Shown here: in pieces, positions 27,536 to 36,123 of the stretch | Position numbering within the stretch: position 1 is the first letter of the stretch | How the letters are laid out: each line of letters begins with the position of its first letter | NCBI GenBank assembly: GCA_024403615.1 | Contig: JAKSRM010000001.1 | Location: 124,001-188,000, forward strand | Reading direction: 5' to 3' | Length of the DNA: 64,000 nucleotides | Source: Lachnospiraceae bacterium | Lineage (GTDB): Bacteria; Bacillota; Clostridia; Lachnospirales; Lachnospiraceae | The notes under the pieces: model-generated | Database searches by the model: none | What the model saw: the letters and a program-made list of their open reading frames with translations, nothing else | What the model was told of the DNA's origin: nothing | Program-made: the position numbers and the translations under genes

Positions 27536-28510
27536 TTACAGACCCAATTGGAATACTTCGTTTGCATTCTTCCAATTGATCTTTTCTAGCTCTTCTTCCG
27601 TATATTCCAAAGTCCCCTGAAGCTCCGTAACACGCTTCTGGTCTGCAAATGGATAATCGGTAGCGTACATTGCATGGTCCAATCCTAAATATCCCTTGAA
27701 ATAATTCATAATGAACGGAGAGTGGTTTGCTAAATCAAACCAAGCCTGGTCGCTGTGCATGATCTCGTAAACCGTACGAGGTCTCGGCTTTCCGTCTGGG
27801 CCCACCGGTGGAAGGTCATGAGGCATACGTCCGTCCAGATAAGGAAGAACGCCGCCGGCATGAGGCATAATCACTTTTAGATTTGGATGCTTGTCCATAA
27901 TGCCACTATTACACAGACGAATAAAAGCAAAAGCAGTATCGATAATGAAGGAGAAGGAAGCAACCATTGCATAATCGCCGATGGCATCGCCCCACATCGG
28001 AACTGTTGGATGGATGCTGATTGGAAGGCCTGCAGCTTCAATTTTATCGTAAACCGGAATTAAGGAAGGGTCGTCTACTTGTAAGTCACCGTTCCTAGAG
28101 AACAGCATGACGCCTTTCATTCCTAAATCTAAAACATGGTCTACTTCTTTTACGGCGTCATCCGGAGAAGTCCAAGGAAGAAGGCCGATTCCATAAAATC
28201 TGCCGTCGCTGTTGTCCACAATAGTTTTCACTTCTTCATTTATTTCTTTACAGAAATCAACACCCTTTTCCTTTTTCAGGAAGCCCGGGTCAGGAATATT
28301 TGGGCTGATTACAGAAATATCAACTTGCCCCTGATCCATTGATTTAAGTATATTTTCTGGTAAGTATTGAGAATCAGGAAGTAATAATTTTTGGCAGCCA
28401 AAGTCGCAGAAAAAGCCTTCGCCCATTCTTGCACATTTTGGATAATCATTTTCAAAGAAATATTTTTCAATCTTTCTAGGAAAAACATGACATTGAACAT
28501 CGATTCGCAT
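27536..28510 (-). CDS. Amidohydrolase-2 (ACMSD-like) family protein
   Basis: 324 residues. TIM-barrel metal-dependent hydrolase or decarboxylase of the amidohydrolase-2 group. SIHPTVPMWG, VIMPHAGGVLPYLDGR and MYATDYPFADQ carry the usual His and late Asp ligands. At the N-terminus, where the family has HxH, this protein has DVQCHVFP: Gln replaces the first metal His. Variation at this site is known in decarboxylase members, so activity is not excluded. Substrate unknown. GGAGGTG lies 5 bases before the ATG. Its 3' end faces repeat locus A. Confidence 0.85.
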   Translation of the reverse strand: MRIDVQCHVFPRKIEKYFFENDYPKCARMGEGFFCDFGCQKLLLPDSQYLPENILKSMDQGQVDISVISPNIPDPGFLKKEKGVDFCKEINEEVKTIVDNSDGRFYGIGLLPWTSPDDAVKEVDHVLDLGMKGVMLFSRNGDLQVDDPSLIPVYDKIEAAGLPISIHPTVPMWGDAIGDYAMVASFSFIIDTAFAFIRLCNSGIMDKHPNLKVIMPHAGGVLPYLDGRMPHDLPPVGPDGKPRPRTVYEIMHSDQAWFDLANHSPFIMNYFKGYLGLDHAMYATDYPFADQKRVTELQGTLEYTEEELEKINWKNANEVFQLGL

Positions 28511-28634
28511 ATTACACCTCCATTTTTTTGCATTATATCATATTGGAAAAAACGGGAGAAGTTTCTAAAATGATGAAAAAGAAGGGGGAATATTGTATAA
28601 TTGCCATAAATACAAAGGATATGGAGAACTTCGA

Positions 28635-29183
28635 ATGGAATTACAAAAAGGAAGACCGGAAACCAACGAGGGCAGATTAGAAAAAGAAATCCGAACCTAC
28701 GATTTTTTAGACCAGCTGGGAATTGAATACGAAAGAGTAGATCATGAACCGGCTTTTACCATTGAAGCTTGTGAAGAAATCGATAAAGCTTTGGCGCCAA
28801 CTTCCATTTGTAAAAACCTGTTTCTTTGTAACAGCCAGAAGACAAAGTTTTATATGCTTTTGCTTCCGGGGGATAAAAAATTTAAAACAAAAGAATTATC
28901 TCATCAGATTAACAGCGCCCGGCTTTCTTTCGGACCGGGAGAGTACATGGAAGAGTATTTGGACATTACACCTGGCTCTTTAAGTATTCTTGGATTGATG
29001 AATGATAAAGAAAATAACGTTCAGCTTTTGATTGATGAAGACGTACTGAAAAATGATTATATTGGCTGTCATCCATGCATTAATACTTCCAGTCTGAAAA
29101 TCAAAACAGAAGATATTCTGAACAAATTCCTGCCAGAAGTTCATCACGAGTATATAACCGTGGTTTTGGGAAAAGAAGAATAG
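28635..29183 (+). CDS. ProX/PrdX-type prolyl-tRNA deacylase
   Basis: 182 residues from the ATG at 28635, chosen because GGAG lies 8 bases upstream and the sequence before it is not conserved-looking. YbaK-fold editing protein that clears Ala-tRNA-Pro. Visible segments: YERVDHEPAFTIEAC, SICKNLFLCN, KFYMLLLPGDKKF, and C-terminal GCHPCINTSSLKI. In amino-acid-fermenting Clostridia such proteins also occur near proline reductase, but no prd genes are present here. Confidence 0.88.
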   Translation: MELQKGRPETNEGRLEKEIRTYDFLDQLGIEYERVDHEPAFTIEACEEIDKALAPTSICKNLFLCNSQKTKFYMLLLPGDKKFKTKELSHQINSARLSFGPGEYMEEYLDITPGSLSILGLMNDKENNVQLLIDEDVLKNDYIGCHPCINTSSLKIKTEDILNKFLPEVHHEYITVVLGKEE

Positions 29184-29267
29184 AAAGAATTGGAACAATT
29201 ATCCGATAAGGGTTAGAAAAATACTGGTTATTTTTACAGATAAATTACAGATAAGAGGAGACCAAAA

Positions 29268-29639
29268 ATGAAAAAAATCGAAACAGCAAAAGCACCTGCA
29301 GCAATTGGACCATACTCACAGGCTTATGAGGCAAATGGATTCGTATTCACATCTGGACAGATTCCAATTGATCCAGCAACAGGAAATATTGTAGAGGGAG
29401 CCATTGCAGAGCAGGCAGAGCAGTCTTGTAAAAATGTTGGCGCTATTTTAGAGGCAGCAGGACTGGGCTTTGAAAATGTAATCAAGACAACTTGTTTTCT
29501 TGCAGATATGGGTGATTTTGCAGCATTTAATGAAGTATACGCAAAATATTTCGTAAGTGCTCCAGGAAGAAGCTGCGTAGCAGTAAAAGACCTTCCAAAG
29601 GGAGCTCTTTGCGAGATTGAAGCAATTGCAGCGAGGTAA
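29268..29639 (+). CDS. ridA: RidA family 2-iminobutanoate/2-iminopropanoate deaminase
   Basis: 123 residues. Hydrolyses reactive enamine/imine intermediates released by PLP enzymes. The family markers are AIGPYSQA, FTSGQIPIDPATG, and the substrate-binding Arg in SAPGRSCVAVKDLPKGALCEIEAIA. Strong AGAGGAG site before the ATG. It is followed after 3 bases by the LUD-domain gene. Confidence 0.96.
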   Translation: MKKIETAKAPAAIGPYSQAYEANGFVFTSGQIPIDPATGNIVEGAIAEQAEQSCKNVGAILEAAGLGFENVIKTTCFLADMGDFAAFNEVYAKYFVSAPGRSCVAVKDLPKGALCEIEAIAAR

Positions 29640-29642
29640 GAA

Positions 29643-30248
29643 ATGGATTTTACAACAGTAAAAGGAAATCTGGAAAAGAATGGCTTCCAAGTATCCGTAT
29701 TTGAAACGGCAAAAGAAGCAGCAGACTATCTGGATAAAGAAATTGATGGTGCAACTATTGGCATTGGCGGTTCTGTAACCATTCAGGACATGGGACTTTA
29801 CGACCTACTTTCCAAACACAATGATATTTACTGGCATTGGAATAATATTCCAGGTTTGGATAAACAAGAGACTTATAAACGGGCCCAGGTAGCAGATATC
29901 TATTTTTCCTCTGTAAATGGACTGGCAGAAACTGGAGAAATTATTAATATTGACGGAACCTGCAACCGGGTATCTGCCATTATGTACGGACATAAAAAAG
30001 TTTATCTGATTGTTGGTGCAAATAAGCTGGCGCCAGATTATGATAGCGCTCTTTATCGTGCAAGAAATATCGCTGCACCGTTAAATGCACAGCGATTAAA
30101 TCGAAAGACTCCTTGTGCAGAAAAGGCAGACAAATGTTACAACTGCACTAGTCCAGACCGAATCTGCAACGGCCTTTCTGTTTTATGGAAAAAACCAGGT
30201 GGAAGTGATTTTGAGGTAGTCCTGATTAACGAAAATTTGGGCTATTGA
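29643..30248 (+). CDS. LUD-domain protein (LutC-like)
   Basis: 201 residues. Single LUD domain, the fold of LutC and part of LutB in lactate utilisation. IGIGGSVTIQDMGLYDLL, YFSSVNGLAETGEIINIDGTCNRV and YLIVGANKLAPDYDSALYRARNIAAPLNAQRL type segments are seen. A CYNC...C group near 161-173 is an added feature (possible metal site). No lutAB neighbours, so a role in lactate oxidation is not supported. The stop touches the convergent dgt stop with no gap. Confidence 0.85.
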   Translation: MDFTTVKGNLEKNGFQVSVFETAKEAADYLDKEIDGATIGIGGSVTIQDMGLYDLLSKHNDIYWHWNNIPGLDKQETYKRAQVADIYFSSVNGLAETGEIINIDGTCNRVSAIMYGHKKVYLIVGANKLAPDYDSALYRARNIAAPLNAQRLNRKTPCAEKADKCYNCTSPDRICNGLSVLWKKPGGSDFEVVLINENLGY

Positions 30249-31445
30249 TTACTCATCAAAGTATCCAATATATTCAATGGAAAGAGAACTATCCGGGAAC
30301 ATATACTTGTATAATTCGATAAAGTAGTCATCGGTCATGCTGGCAATATAATCCGTAACGAGTTGATTCGGCTCCGTGGACTCATAAGGGACAGTACGGG
30401 TATAGTGGGCCTTATTTACGTAGTCAATATGATGGGTAAATATTGGAGAAATCTTCCGGTCGGCTTTTAGATCATCCAAAAGAGATTCGTATATTTCTTT
30501 CATCATCCTTTCTACGGTTTTATACTGCGGAGTTTGAGCGGTACTACCGAAATAAATAAGATCATAGTTATCAGCTTTGGCTTTCTTTAATGCATTAAAA
30601 TGGATATCGTCCATCTTGATGTAAGGTTTGCCAAAGCTGTTTTCTACGATATTCACAACTAAGTTGTTGATGATTTCTGCATTGTTGGTGCCAATAGCAT
30701 CGTCTTCAAAGACATTTTCAATATCCACATTGGCTCGTTCTGCATCCTGACGGTCTTTTCCTAGATAGGCGATAATATCGGAGACACGGACCACACAGGC
30801 TTCTAGCGTGGAAGGCACCAGCTTCTTAATATAGTCGGAATCAATAAAACATTGTTCGATTTCCTGATCAAATTCTTCAAAGGTTTTTCCAACATAAGGG
30901 CGGTATTCGGATAATTCCAACTCACCGTTATGACAAGCGATTCCATCCAGAGTCTGTAGCGTAATGTTATACGGAAAGATCTTGTCTAAGACCCGGACCG
31001 ATTGGATATTGTGATTAAAGCGGCGACCCGTATGGGATTTTAATAAGTCGTCTAAAAAACGTTCTCCCGTGTGGCCGAATGGAGTATGTCCCATATCATG
31101 ACCTAAAGCGATGGCTTCAATCAAATCCAGATTCAGGCAGAGAGCTCTGCCGATGGTACGGGCGATTCGGGAAACTAACTGAACATGAAGAGAACGACGG
31201 GAAATATCGTCGTTTTTGTAGAAAGAAAATACCTGGGTTTTGTCTGCGTAACGTCCAAAATATGGACAATGAACGATTTTATCGGCATCACGGACAAATG
31301 CCGGACGAATAAAAGTCGGACGGTCATGGCCGGAATTTCTACGGATTGCGGCTTCGCTAGAGAAGGCATATTCCGAAAGATTTTCCGTGAAGTTTTTTCT
31401 AATGATGTTTTCCATTTCTGGAGATAAGCTTTCGTATTTCAGCAT
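30249..31445 (-). CDS. dgt: Deoxyguanosinetriphosphate triphosphohydrolase family (HD domain)
   Basis: 398 residues from the preferred ATG at 31445. HD-superfamily enzyme that cleaves dNTPs to nucleoside and triphosphate. GHDMGHTPFGHTGE is the HD metal motif, after an HxxR-type RNSGHDRP segment. The upstream ATGs at 31469 and 31475 are in frame, but only the 31445 ATG has a good site (GTGAGGAAG, about 4-6 bases away). An extended -10, TGATACAAT, lies about 30-40 bases upstream on this strand. Substrate range cannot be told from sequence. Confidence 0.9.
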   Translation of the reverse strand: MLKYESLSPEMENIIRKNFTENLSEYAFSSEAAIRRNSGHDRPTFIRPAFVRDADKIVHCPYFGRYADKTQVFSFYKNDDISRRSLHVQLVSRIARTIGRALCLNLDLIEAIALGHDMGHTPFGHTGERFLDDLLKSHTGRRFNHNIQSVRVLDKIFPYNITLQTLDGIACHNGELELSEYRPYVGKTFEEFDQEIEQCFIDSDYIKKLVPSTLEACVVRVSDIIAYLGKDRQDAERANVDIENVFEDDAIGTNNAEIINNLVVNIVENSFGKPYIKMDDIHFNALKKAKADNYDLIYFGSTAQTPQYKTVERMMKEIYESLLDDLKADRKISPIFTHHIDYVNKAHYTRTVPYESTEPNQLVTDYIASMTDDYFIELYKYMFPDSSLSIEYIGYFDE

Positions 31446-31520
31446 TTTCTTCCTCACATTCGGGTTCATTTTCATGAATTTATTGTATCATATTCTTTGT
31501 TAAAAAATTATTAATTCAGA

Positions 31521-31548
31521 TTGTATATATGAAAAATCGATTTATAAT
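31521..31548 (+). promoter_or_regulatory. Promoter of the 31.55 kb RNA
   Basis: TTGTAT (31521-31526), 16 bases, perfect TATAAT (31543-31548). Points away from dgt and toward the structured segment and terminator downstream; no protein gene follows on this strand. Confidence 0.6.
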
Positions 31549-31554
31549 ATTTTA

Positions 31555-31715
31555 CATCAAAAGGATTTCTCAGCCGGTTCTGGGGAGGAGTATGCCTTCG
31601 GGTGTATCATCGGTGTCCAGAGCACATATTTGATTTTTCCTGGGAGCACACGATGGCCGGCGTGAAATATAAAACAAAAGGGACGGAGGAACCGTCCCTT
31701 TCATAGTTTTTTTGA
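31555..31715 (+). ncRNA. Candidate small structured RNA, class not recognised
   Basis: About 160 bases between divergent-looking signals: a promoter at 31521-31548 and a terminator at 31677-31715. No open frame of note. Proposed fold: outer helix GCCGG (about 31574) with CCGGC (about 31660); a hairpin GTATGCC-TTCG-GGTGTAT with a UUCG loop; and a longer arm CATCGGTGTCCAG with CTGG...ACACGATG. This forms a three-way junction. The UUCG loop exists as such only on the plus strand, which supports this orientation. Sequence did not match the tRNA-like, SRP, RNase P, tmRNA or common riboswitch signatures I know. A minus-strand leader for dgt is the alternative. Confidence 0.5.
31677..31715. terminator. 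Bidirectional terminator (31.6 kb RNA and nadE)
   Basis: 10-bp stem AAAGGGACGG/CCGTCCCTTT with a 5-base loop. T-rich on the plus side (CATAGTTTTTTT) and on the minus side (TTTTGTTTTA), so it can end both the plus-strand RNA and the minus-strand nadE transcript. Confidence 0.75.
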
Positions 31716-31727
31716 ATTTTTTTAAAA

Positions 31728-32465
31728 TTAGTTTACGCCATAAAGACGGATGCCGATTCTCTTATGTTCACTGCGTGCATGCATCCGTTCAATCTTTTCC
31801 TGAGCTTCCGGATTAGTTTTTCCGGTCAGCAAGAATTCATCTAAGTCTGCATATTTAATACCCATTTCCGCCTCATCGGTCTGGCCTTCAAATAAACCAG
31901 CAGAAGGAGCTTTGGTACGGATATTGATTGGAGCATCCAGATACTCTAAGAATTCATAGACTTCCCCAACGGTCAGGTCTGCGATTGGATTGAAGTCTGT
32001 TCCGCCATCACCATATTTCGTGTAATAACCAACATAAAGTTCATCACGGTTTCCAGTTCCGGCAACCAGACGGCCTTCGCTCTGACCGATGGTATATAAT
32101 GTGGTCATACGAAGACGAGGAGCCATATTGGAAATGGCAGCATCGGTCATTTCGTTTGGATTGCATTTCTTAATCTGGTCAATTAAGGTCTGACGGGTTT
32201 CTGTTAAATCAATGGTACGGGTTTCAATACCAAACTGTTCTGCAACTTCCAGACCATCCTTCATATCTTCGCCAAAGTTTCTTTTAGAAGCGCATGGAAG
32301 AATAATGCCAACCGTATTGTCGCAAGCTTTTTTACATAAGATACCAACCAGAGCAGAGTCTTTTCCACCAGAGTTTCCATAAACGATACCGCTGCAATGG
32401 GCATCCTCTAAACGCTCCTGAATCCATTTTACTCTTGCTTCCAGTTCTAATTTATAATCACGCAT
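31728..32465 (-). CDS. nadE: NAD synthase, short ammonia-dependent type
   Basis: 245 residues, without the nitrilase-like glutaminase domain. It therefore uses ammonia to amidate nicotinic acid adenine dinucleotide. The PP-loop YGNSGGKDSALVGI, AGTGNRDELYVGYYTKYGDGG and PSAGLFEGQTDEAEMG segments are diagnostic. GGAG lies about 8 bases before the ATG. It lies downstream of the tRNA-Met/Val pair on the same strand but is separated from it by a terminator. Confidence 0.95.
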   Translation of the reverse strand: MRDYKLELEARVKWIQERLEDAHCSGIVYGNSGGKDSALVGILCKKACDNTVGIILPCASKRNFGEDMKDGLEVAEQFGIETRTIDLTETRQTLIDQIKKCNPNEMTDAAISNMAPRLRMTTLYTIGQSEGRLVAGTGNRDELYVGYYTKYGDGGTDFNPIADLTVGEVYEFLEYLDAPINIRTKAPSAGLFEGQTDEAEMGIKYADLDEFLLTGKTNPEAQEKIERMHARSEHKRIGIRLYGVN

Positions 32466-32523
32466 AGCTTTTTCTCCTTTAATTTACTGAGGCTATCATA
32501 ATGAATTCCATCAGGGAATGCAA

Positions 32524-32553
32524 TAAAAAAGAGAAGACCGGAAGTCTTCTCTT
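32524..32553 (-). terminator. Terminator after tRNA-Met
   Basis: On the minus strand a 10-bp stem AAGAGAAGAC/GTCTTCTCTT with a 5-base loop is followed by TTTTTTATTG. It ends the tRNA-Val/tRNA-Met transcript. Confidence 0.85.
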
Positions 32554-32557
32554 AAAG

Positions 32558-32631
32558 TAGCGGGAGACGGATTTGAACCGCCGACACTTCGGGTATGAAC
32601 CGAATGCTCTAGCCAGCTGAGCTATCCCGCC
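32558..32631 (-). tRNA. tRNA-Met(CAT), elongator type
   Basis: Complete 74-base cloverleaf on the minus strand. Acceptor GGCGGGA/TCCCGCT with a terminal G-T pair, D arm GCTCAGCTGGCTAGAGC, anticodon arm TTCGG-TTCATAC-CCGAA with anticodon CAT (plus strand 32595-32597), and T loop TTCAAAT. The loop and G1-U72 fit elongator Met rather than initiator; an Ile2 (lysidine) reading is less likely. CCA is not encoded. Confidence 0.94.
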
Positions 32632-32656
32632 ATAACAGACTCTTGTTTGAATTAAG

Positions 32657-32729
32657 TGGGGCCTACAGGGCTCGAACCTGTGACCCCCTGCTTGTAAGGC
32701 AGGTGCTCTCCCAGCTGAGCTAAGACCCC
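32657..32729 (-). tRNA. tRNA-Val(TAC)
   Basis: Complete 73-base cloverleaf on the minus strand. Acceptor GGGGTCT/AGGCCCC, D arm GCTCAGCTGGGAGAGC, anticodon arm CCTGC-CTTACAA-GCAGG with anticodon TAC (plus strand 32694-32696), T arm ACAGG-TTCGAGC-CCTGT. Upstream of tRNA-Met in the same transcript; CCA not encoded. Confidence 0.96.
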
Positions 32730-32882
32730 TTACTTCAAGCAATTTGTCGTGCTTGAGTATTGTATTAAATTTACCCTTACATGTCAACTTCTTTTTGTAA
32801 AAAAGCAAAAAAGTTTCTTTTTGGGAAAAATCAGGTATAATCATTAATAATTAAGAAAAGTCGGATAAAGGTGGACGAAATT

Positions 32883-33359
32883 ATGATGAGAGTAGGACAG
32901 GGATATGATGTCCATAAATTAACAGAGGGAAGATCTTTGATTATCGGTGGAGTAAAAATCGATTATGAAAAAGGTTTGGAAGGCCATTCGGACGCTGATG
33001 TACTGGTGCATGCCATTATGGATGCGTTATTGGGGGCAGCAGCTTTGGGAGACATTGGAAAGCTGTTTCCGGATAATGATGATCAGTATTTAGGCGCCGA
33101 TAGTATTCAACTTTTACAAGAAGTAGGAAACGTGTTAAAAGAGGCTGGCTATACTGTTGGAAATATTGACTCTACCATTATTGCCCAAGCTCCGAAAATG
33201 CGGCCCTATATTGATCAGATGAGAGAGCGAATTGCGAAGGCTCTGGAAATCGACAGCTCTATGGTAAGCGTTAAGGCAACCACAGAGGAAGGCATGGGAT
33301 TTACCGGACGGAAAGAGGGCATCGCAGCTAGTGCCATCTGTCTGATTGAGACGCTCTAA
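32883..33359 (+). CDS. ispF: 2-C-methyl-D-erythritol 2,4-cyclodiphosphate synthase
   Basis: 158 residues. Fifth step of the MEP isoprenoid pathway. Metal site Asp/His in GQGYDVHKL, the loop [26 protein letters not shown], and [13 protein letters not shown] are family markers. Two adjacent ATGs (32883, 32886) follow AAGGTGG; the first has better spacing (8 bases). An upstream in-frame GTG overlaps the ribosome site and is unlikely. As often seen, ispF lies next to cysS. Confidence 0.95.
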   Translation: MMRVGQGYDVHKLTEGRSLIIGGVKIDYEKGLEGHSDADVLVHAIMDALLGAAALGDIGKLFPDNDDQYLGADSIQLLQEVGNVLKEAGYTVGNIDSTIIAQAPKMRPYIDQMRERIAKALEIDSSMVSVKATTEEGMGFTGRKEGIAASAICLIETL

Positions 33360-33402
33360 ATCATAAAAATAGTGTTGATTTTCTTGAGGAAATGAAAGAA
33401 TT

Positions 33403-33430
33403 TTGATACACTTTATAGAATACGTAAAAT
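33403..33430 (+). promoter_or_regulatory. Promoter before cysS
   Basis: TTGATA (33403-33408), 16 bases, TAAAAT (33425-33430). Start of transcription would be about 15 bases before the ATG at 33451, leaving just the AGAGGA site. Confidence 0.45.
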
Positions 33431-33450
33431 ACATGAAAAGAGGAACAGTC

Positions 33451-34857
33451 ATGAGAATATACAACACCTTAAATGCTAGAAAAGAAGAGTTAGTACCGAT
33501 TGAAGACGGCAAAATCAAAATGTATGTCTGCGGACCTACCGTTTACAATCTGATTCATATCGGAAATGCCCGTCCAATGATCGTTTTTGATACCTTCCGC
33601 CGTTATTTGGAATATAAAGGCTATGAAGTAACCTATGTTTCAAACTTTACAGACGTAGACGATAAAATTATTAAGAAAGCAAACGAAGAAGGCGTTGATT
33701 CTGCGATTATTTCCGAACGCTATATTGAAGAATGCAAAAAAGATATGGCAGGTATGAATATTAAGCCAGCAACCGTTCATCCAAAGGCAACGGAAGAAAT
33801 CGGCGAAATGCAGGCTTTGATTCAGACCTTAATTGATAAAGGCTATGCTTATGAGTCCAACGGAACCGTTTATTACCGTACCAGAAAGTTCAAAGGCTAT
33901 GGAAAACTGTCCAAAAAGAATCTGGACGACATGCAGTCCGGCCACAGAGAGATTAAAGTAACTGGCGAAGAAGACAAAGAAGATCCTTCGGATTTCGTAT
34001 TATGGAAACCGAAAAAAGAGGGAGAGCCAAGTTGGGAAAGTCCATGGAGCGATGGCAGACCAGGTTGGCATATTGAGTGCAGCGCTATGAGCAAGAAATA
34101 CTTAGGCGATACCATCGATATTCACGCTGGTGGCGAAGACTTAATCTTCCCTCATCACGAAAATGAAATCGCACAGAGCGAAGCTGCCAACGGATGCATT
34201 TTCTCCAATTATTGGATGCATAATGCGTTCCTGAACATTAACGGAAGCAAGATGAGCAAGAGCCTTGGAAACTTCTTTACCGTAAGAGATATTGCGGAGA
34301 AATATGATCTTCAGGTTCTTAGGTTCTTCATGCTGAGCGCTCATTACAGAAGCCCATTGAACTTCTCTGATGATCTTATGGAATCTGCAAAGGCTGGTCT
34401 GGAGCGTATTCTGAATGCGAAGAAGAAATTAGATTATGCAGAGCAGAATGCAGAAGGAAGATCCTTCATGTTTGAAGAAGGAGAGGATCAGGACTTCGGC
34501 GCTGAATATTTAAAGAAATTTGAAGATTCTATGGAAGATGACTGCAACACTGCAGATGCCATTGCAGCTGTTTTCGAATTTGTTCGTGCAATTAACAGTA
34601 CCATTAATGAAAAATCATCCACAGCCCTGGCAGAGTTGGCAGAAGCTAGACTGGTACAGATGTGCGATATTTTAGGTATCATTTTAGACCAGGAAGAAGA
34701 ATCTCTTGACGTAGAAATCGAGAATATGATTGCGGAACGTCAGGCCGCAAGAAAGAATAAAGACTTCGCAACTGCAGATAAGATCCGTGACAAGCTGGCT
34801 GAAATGGGCATCGTTCTGGAAGATACAAGAGAGGGCGTTAAGTGGCACAGAAAATAA
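33451..34857 (+). CDS. cysS: Cysteinyl-tRNA synthetase
   Basis: 468 residues from ATG 33451, which has AGAGGA 7 bases upstream and gives the standard MRIYNTLNARKEEL start. Class I synthetase: CGPTVYNLIHIGNARP holds the zinc Cys and the HIGH-type motif, HAGGEDLIFPHHENEIAQSE is the Cys-binding zinc site, and SKMSKSLGNF is the KMSKS loop. Followed by mrnC and rlmB in the common Firmicute order cysS-mrnC-rlmB. Confidence 0.97.
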   Translation: MRIYNTLNARKEELVPIEDGKIKMYVCGPTVYNLIHIGNARPMIVFDTFRRYLEYKGYEVTYVSNFTDVDDKIIKKANEEGVDSAIISERYIEECKKDMAGMNIKPATVHPKATEEIGEMQALIQTLIDKGYAYESNGTVYYRTRKFKGYGKLSKKNLDDMQSGHREIKVTGEEDKEDPSDFVLWKPKKEGEPSWESPWSDGRPGWHIECSAMSKKYLGDTIDIHAGGEDLIFPHHENEIAQSEAANGCIFSNYWMHNAFLNINGSKMSKSLGNFFTVRDIAEKYDLQVLRFFMLSAHYRSPLNFSDDLMESAKAGLERILNAKKKLDYAEQNAEGRSFMFEEGEDQDFGAEYLKKFEDSMEDDCNTADAIAAVFEFVRAINSTINEKSSTALAELAEARLVQMCDILGIILDQEEESLDVEIENMIAERQAARKNKDFATADKIRDKLAEMGIVLEDTREGVKWHRK

Positions 34858-35249
34858 ATGAAATTCCGTCTTTGAATCTGGCTTTTTTAGGAGATTCCGT
34901 TTATGAACTGTTTTTCCGGGAAAAAGCGGTCCTGGAAAGTGACAGTAATGTAAATTCTCTAAATAAAAAAACAAAAGAGTTTTCCAAAGCTGTTACTCAG
35001 GCGAAAATCGCAGACATCCTTACGGGAAAAGACGGGGAAGAAGGATTTTTAACAGAAGAAGAACAGGGCGTATTCCGCAGGGGAAGAAATGCGAAGGGCG
35101 TATCCATTCCGGGAAGCTGTACTCCTTCGGAATACCGGAAAGCTACCGGCTTAGAAGCCTTAGTAGGGTATTTGTTCTTAATGGACCGAAAGGAACGGAT
35201 TGCGGAAATATTGAATTACGGAATCGAACGGTATAACGATGCAAAATAA
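34842..35249 (+). CDS. mrnC: Mini-ribonuclease III
   Basis: 135 residues. RNase III catalytic domain without dsRNA-binding domain; matures 23S rRNA ends in Firmicutes. LAFLGDSVYELFFREK and the late TGLEALVGYLFL with acidic metal residues mark it. It starts with GTG inside the end of cysS (16-base overlap), with GAGAGGG about 7 bases upstream; an ATG at 34858 is out of frame. Confidence 0.94.
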   Translation: MAQKINEIPSLNLAFLGDSVYELFFREKAVLESDSNVNSLNKKTKEFSKAVTQAKIADILTGKDGEEGFLTEEEQGVFRRGRNAKGVSIPGSCTPSEYRKATGLEALVGYLFLMDRKERIAEILNYGIERYNDAK

Positions 35250-36003
35250 TAAAAAAGAATCTGAAAAACATGAATTAATGGTGGAAGGACGAAATCCGGT
35301 TCTGGAAGCTCTGAAAACCAACGATAATATTGACAAACTGTATGTTCAGGAAGGCGTAAAAGACGGTCCTTTGGTAACCATTGTGGCAAAGGCGAAAGAA
35401 AAGAACGTTATGGTGATTCCAGTGCCGAAGGAAAAACTGGATGCCATGAGTGATACGGGCCATCACCAGGGCGCGATTTTAAACCTTTCTGCCATTCAAT
35501 ATGCGGAGGTGGAAGATATTCTGGCCCGGGCGGAAGAACGTGGCGAAAAACCGTTTATTTTCGTTTTAGATGGTATTGAGGACCCTCATAATCTGGGAGC
35601 GATTATCCGAAGTGCGAATCTGGCAGGCGCCCATGGTGTAATTATTCCAAAGCATCGGGCAGCAACCGTAAATGCAACGGTAGCCAAAGCTAGTGCTGGA
35701 GCGGTTTATCATACTTTGGTAGCAAAAGTTACTAACATTGCCCAGACCATTGACCAGTTAAAGGAAAAAGGAATCTGGTTTGCCTGTGCAGATATGGGTG
35801 GAGAAGAAATGTACCGGTGCAATATGACCGGAGCTATCGGCTTAGTTATCGGAAATGAAGGCAATGGGGTAAGCCGTTTAGTACGGGAGAAATGCGACTT
35901 TGTCGTAAGCATCCCTATGAAGGGGGACATTGATTCCCTGAATGCTTCCGTGGCAGCAGGAATTCTGGCATGGGAGGTTGTACGTCAGAATCGTATGAAG
36001 TAA
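35239..36003 (+). CDS. rlmB: 23S rRNA 2'-O-methyltransferase RlmB/TrmH family
   Basis: 254 residues. SPOUT-fold enzyme. N-terminal substrate-binding domain (about 1-80), then motif 1 LDGIEDPHNLGAIIRSANLAG, motif 2 IGNEGNGVSRLVREKCD and motif 3 SIPMKGDIDSLNASVAAGI. The exact methylated base (G2251 in E. coli) is by analogy. Overlaps mrnC by 11 bases. Confidence 0.93.
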   Translation: MQNNKKESEKHELMVEGRNPVLEALKTNDNIDKLYVQEGVKDGPLVTIVAKAKEKNVMVIPVPKEKLDAMSDTGHHQGAILNLSAIQYAEVEDILARAEERGEKPFIFVLDGIEDPHNLGAIIRSANLAGAHGVIIPKHRAATVNATVAKASAGAVYHTLVAKVTNIAQTIDQLKEKGIWFACADMGGEEMYRCNMTGAIGLVIGNEGNGVSRLVREKCDFVVSIPMKGDIDSLNASVAAGILAWEVVRQNRMK

Positions 36004-36123
36004 AGGCTTTTTCTACGGATGAAATTAGGGGTAGAAATTACAAAAGAAAAGGTCTACAATAGCAATGAAATATTGTGACCCAGAACGGGTTGCTTAATTG
36101 ATAATTTTAGGAGGTTTTTTATA

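Noticed and set aside
31555..31700. 6S RNA
   Set aside because: Size and isolation fit, but the long single hairpin with a central bubble could not be drawn; the best fold is a three-way junction.
32479..32844. Minus-strand reading frame of 121 residues
   Set aside because: It runs through tRNA-Met and tRNA-Val and their terminator, so it is not a gene.
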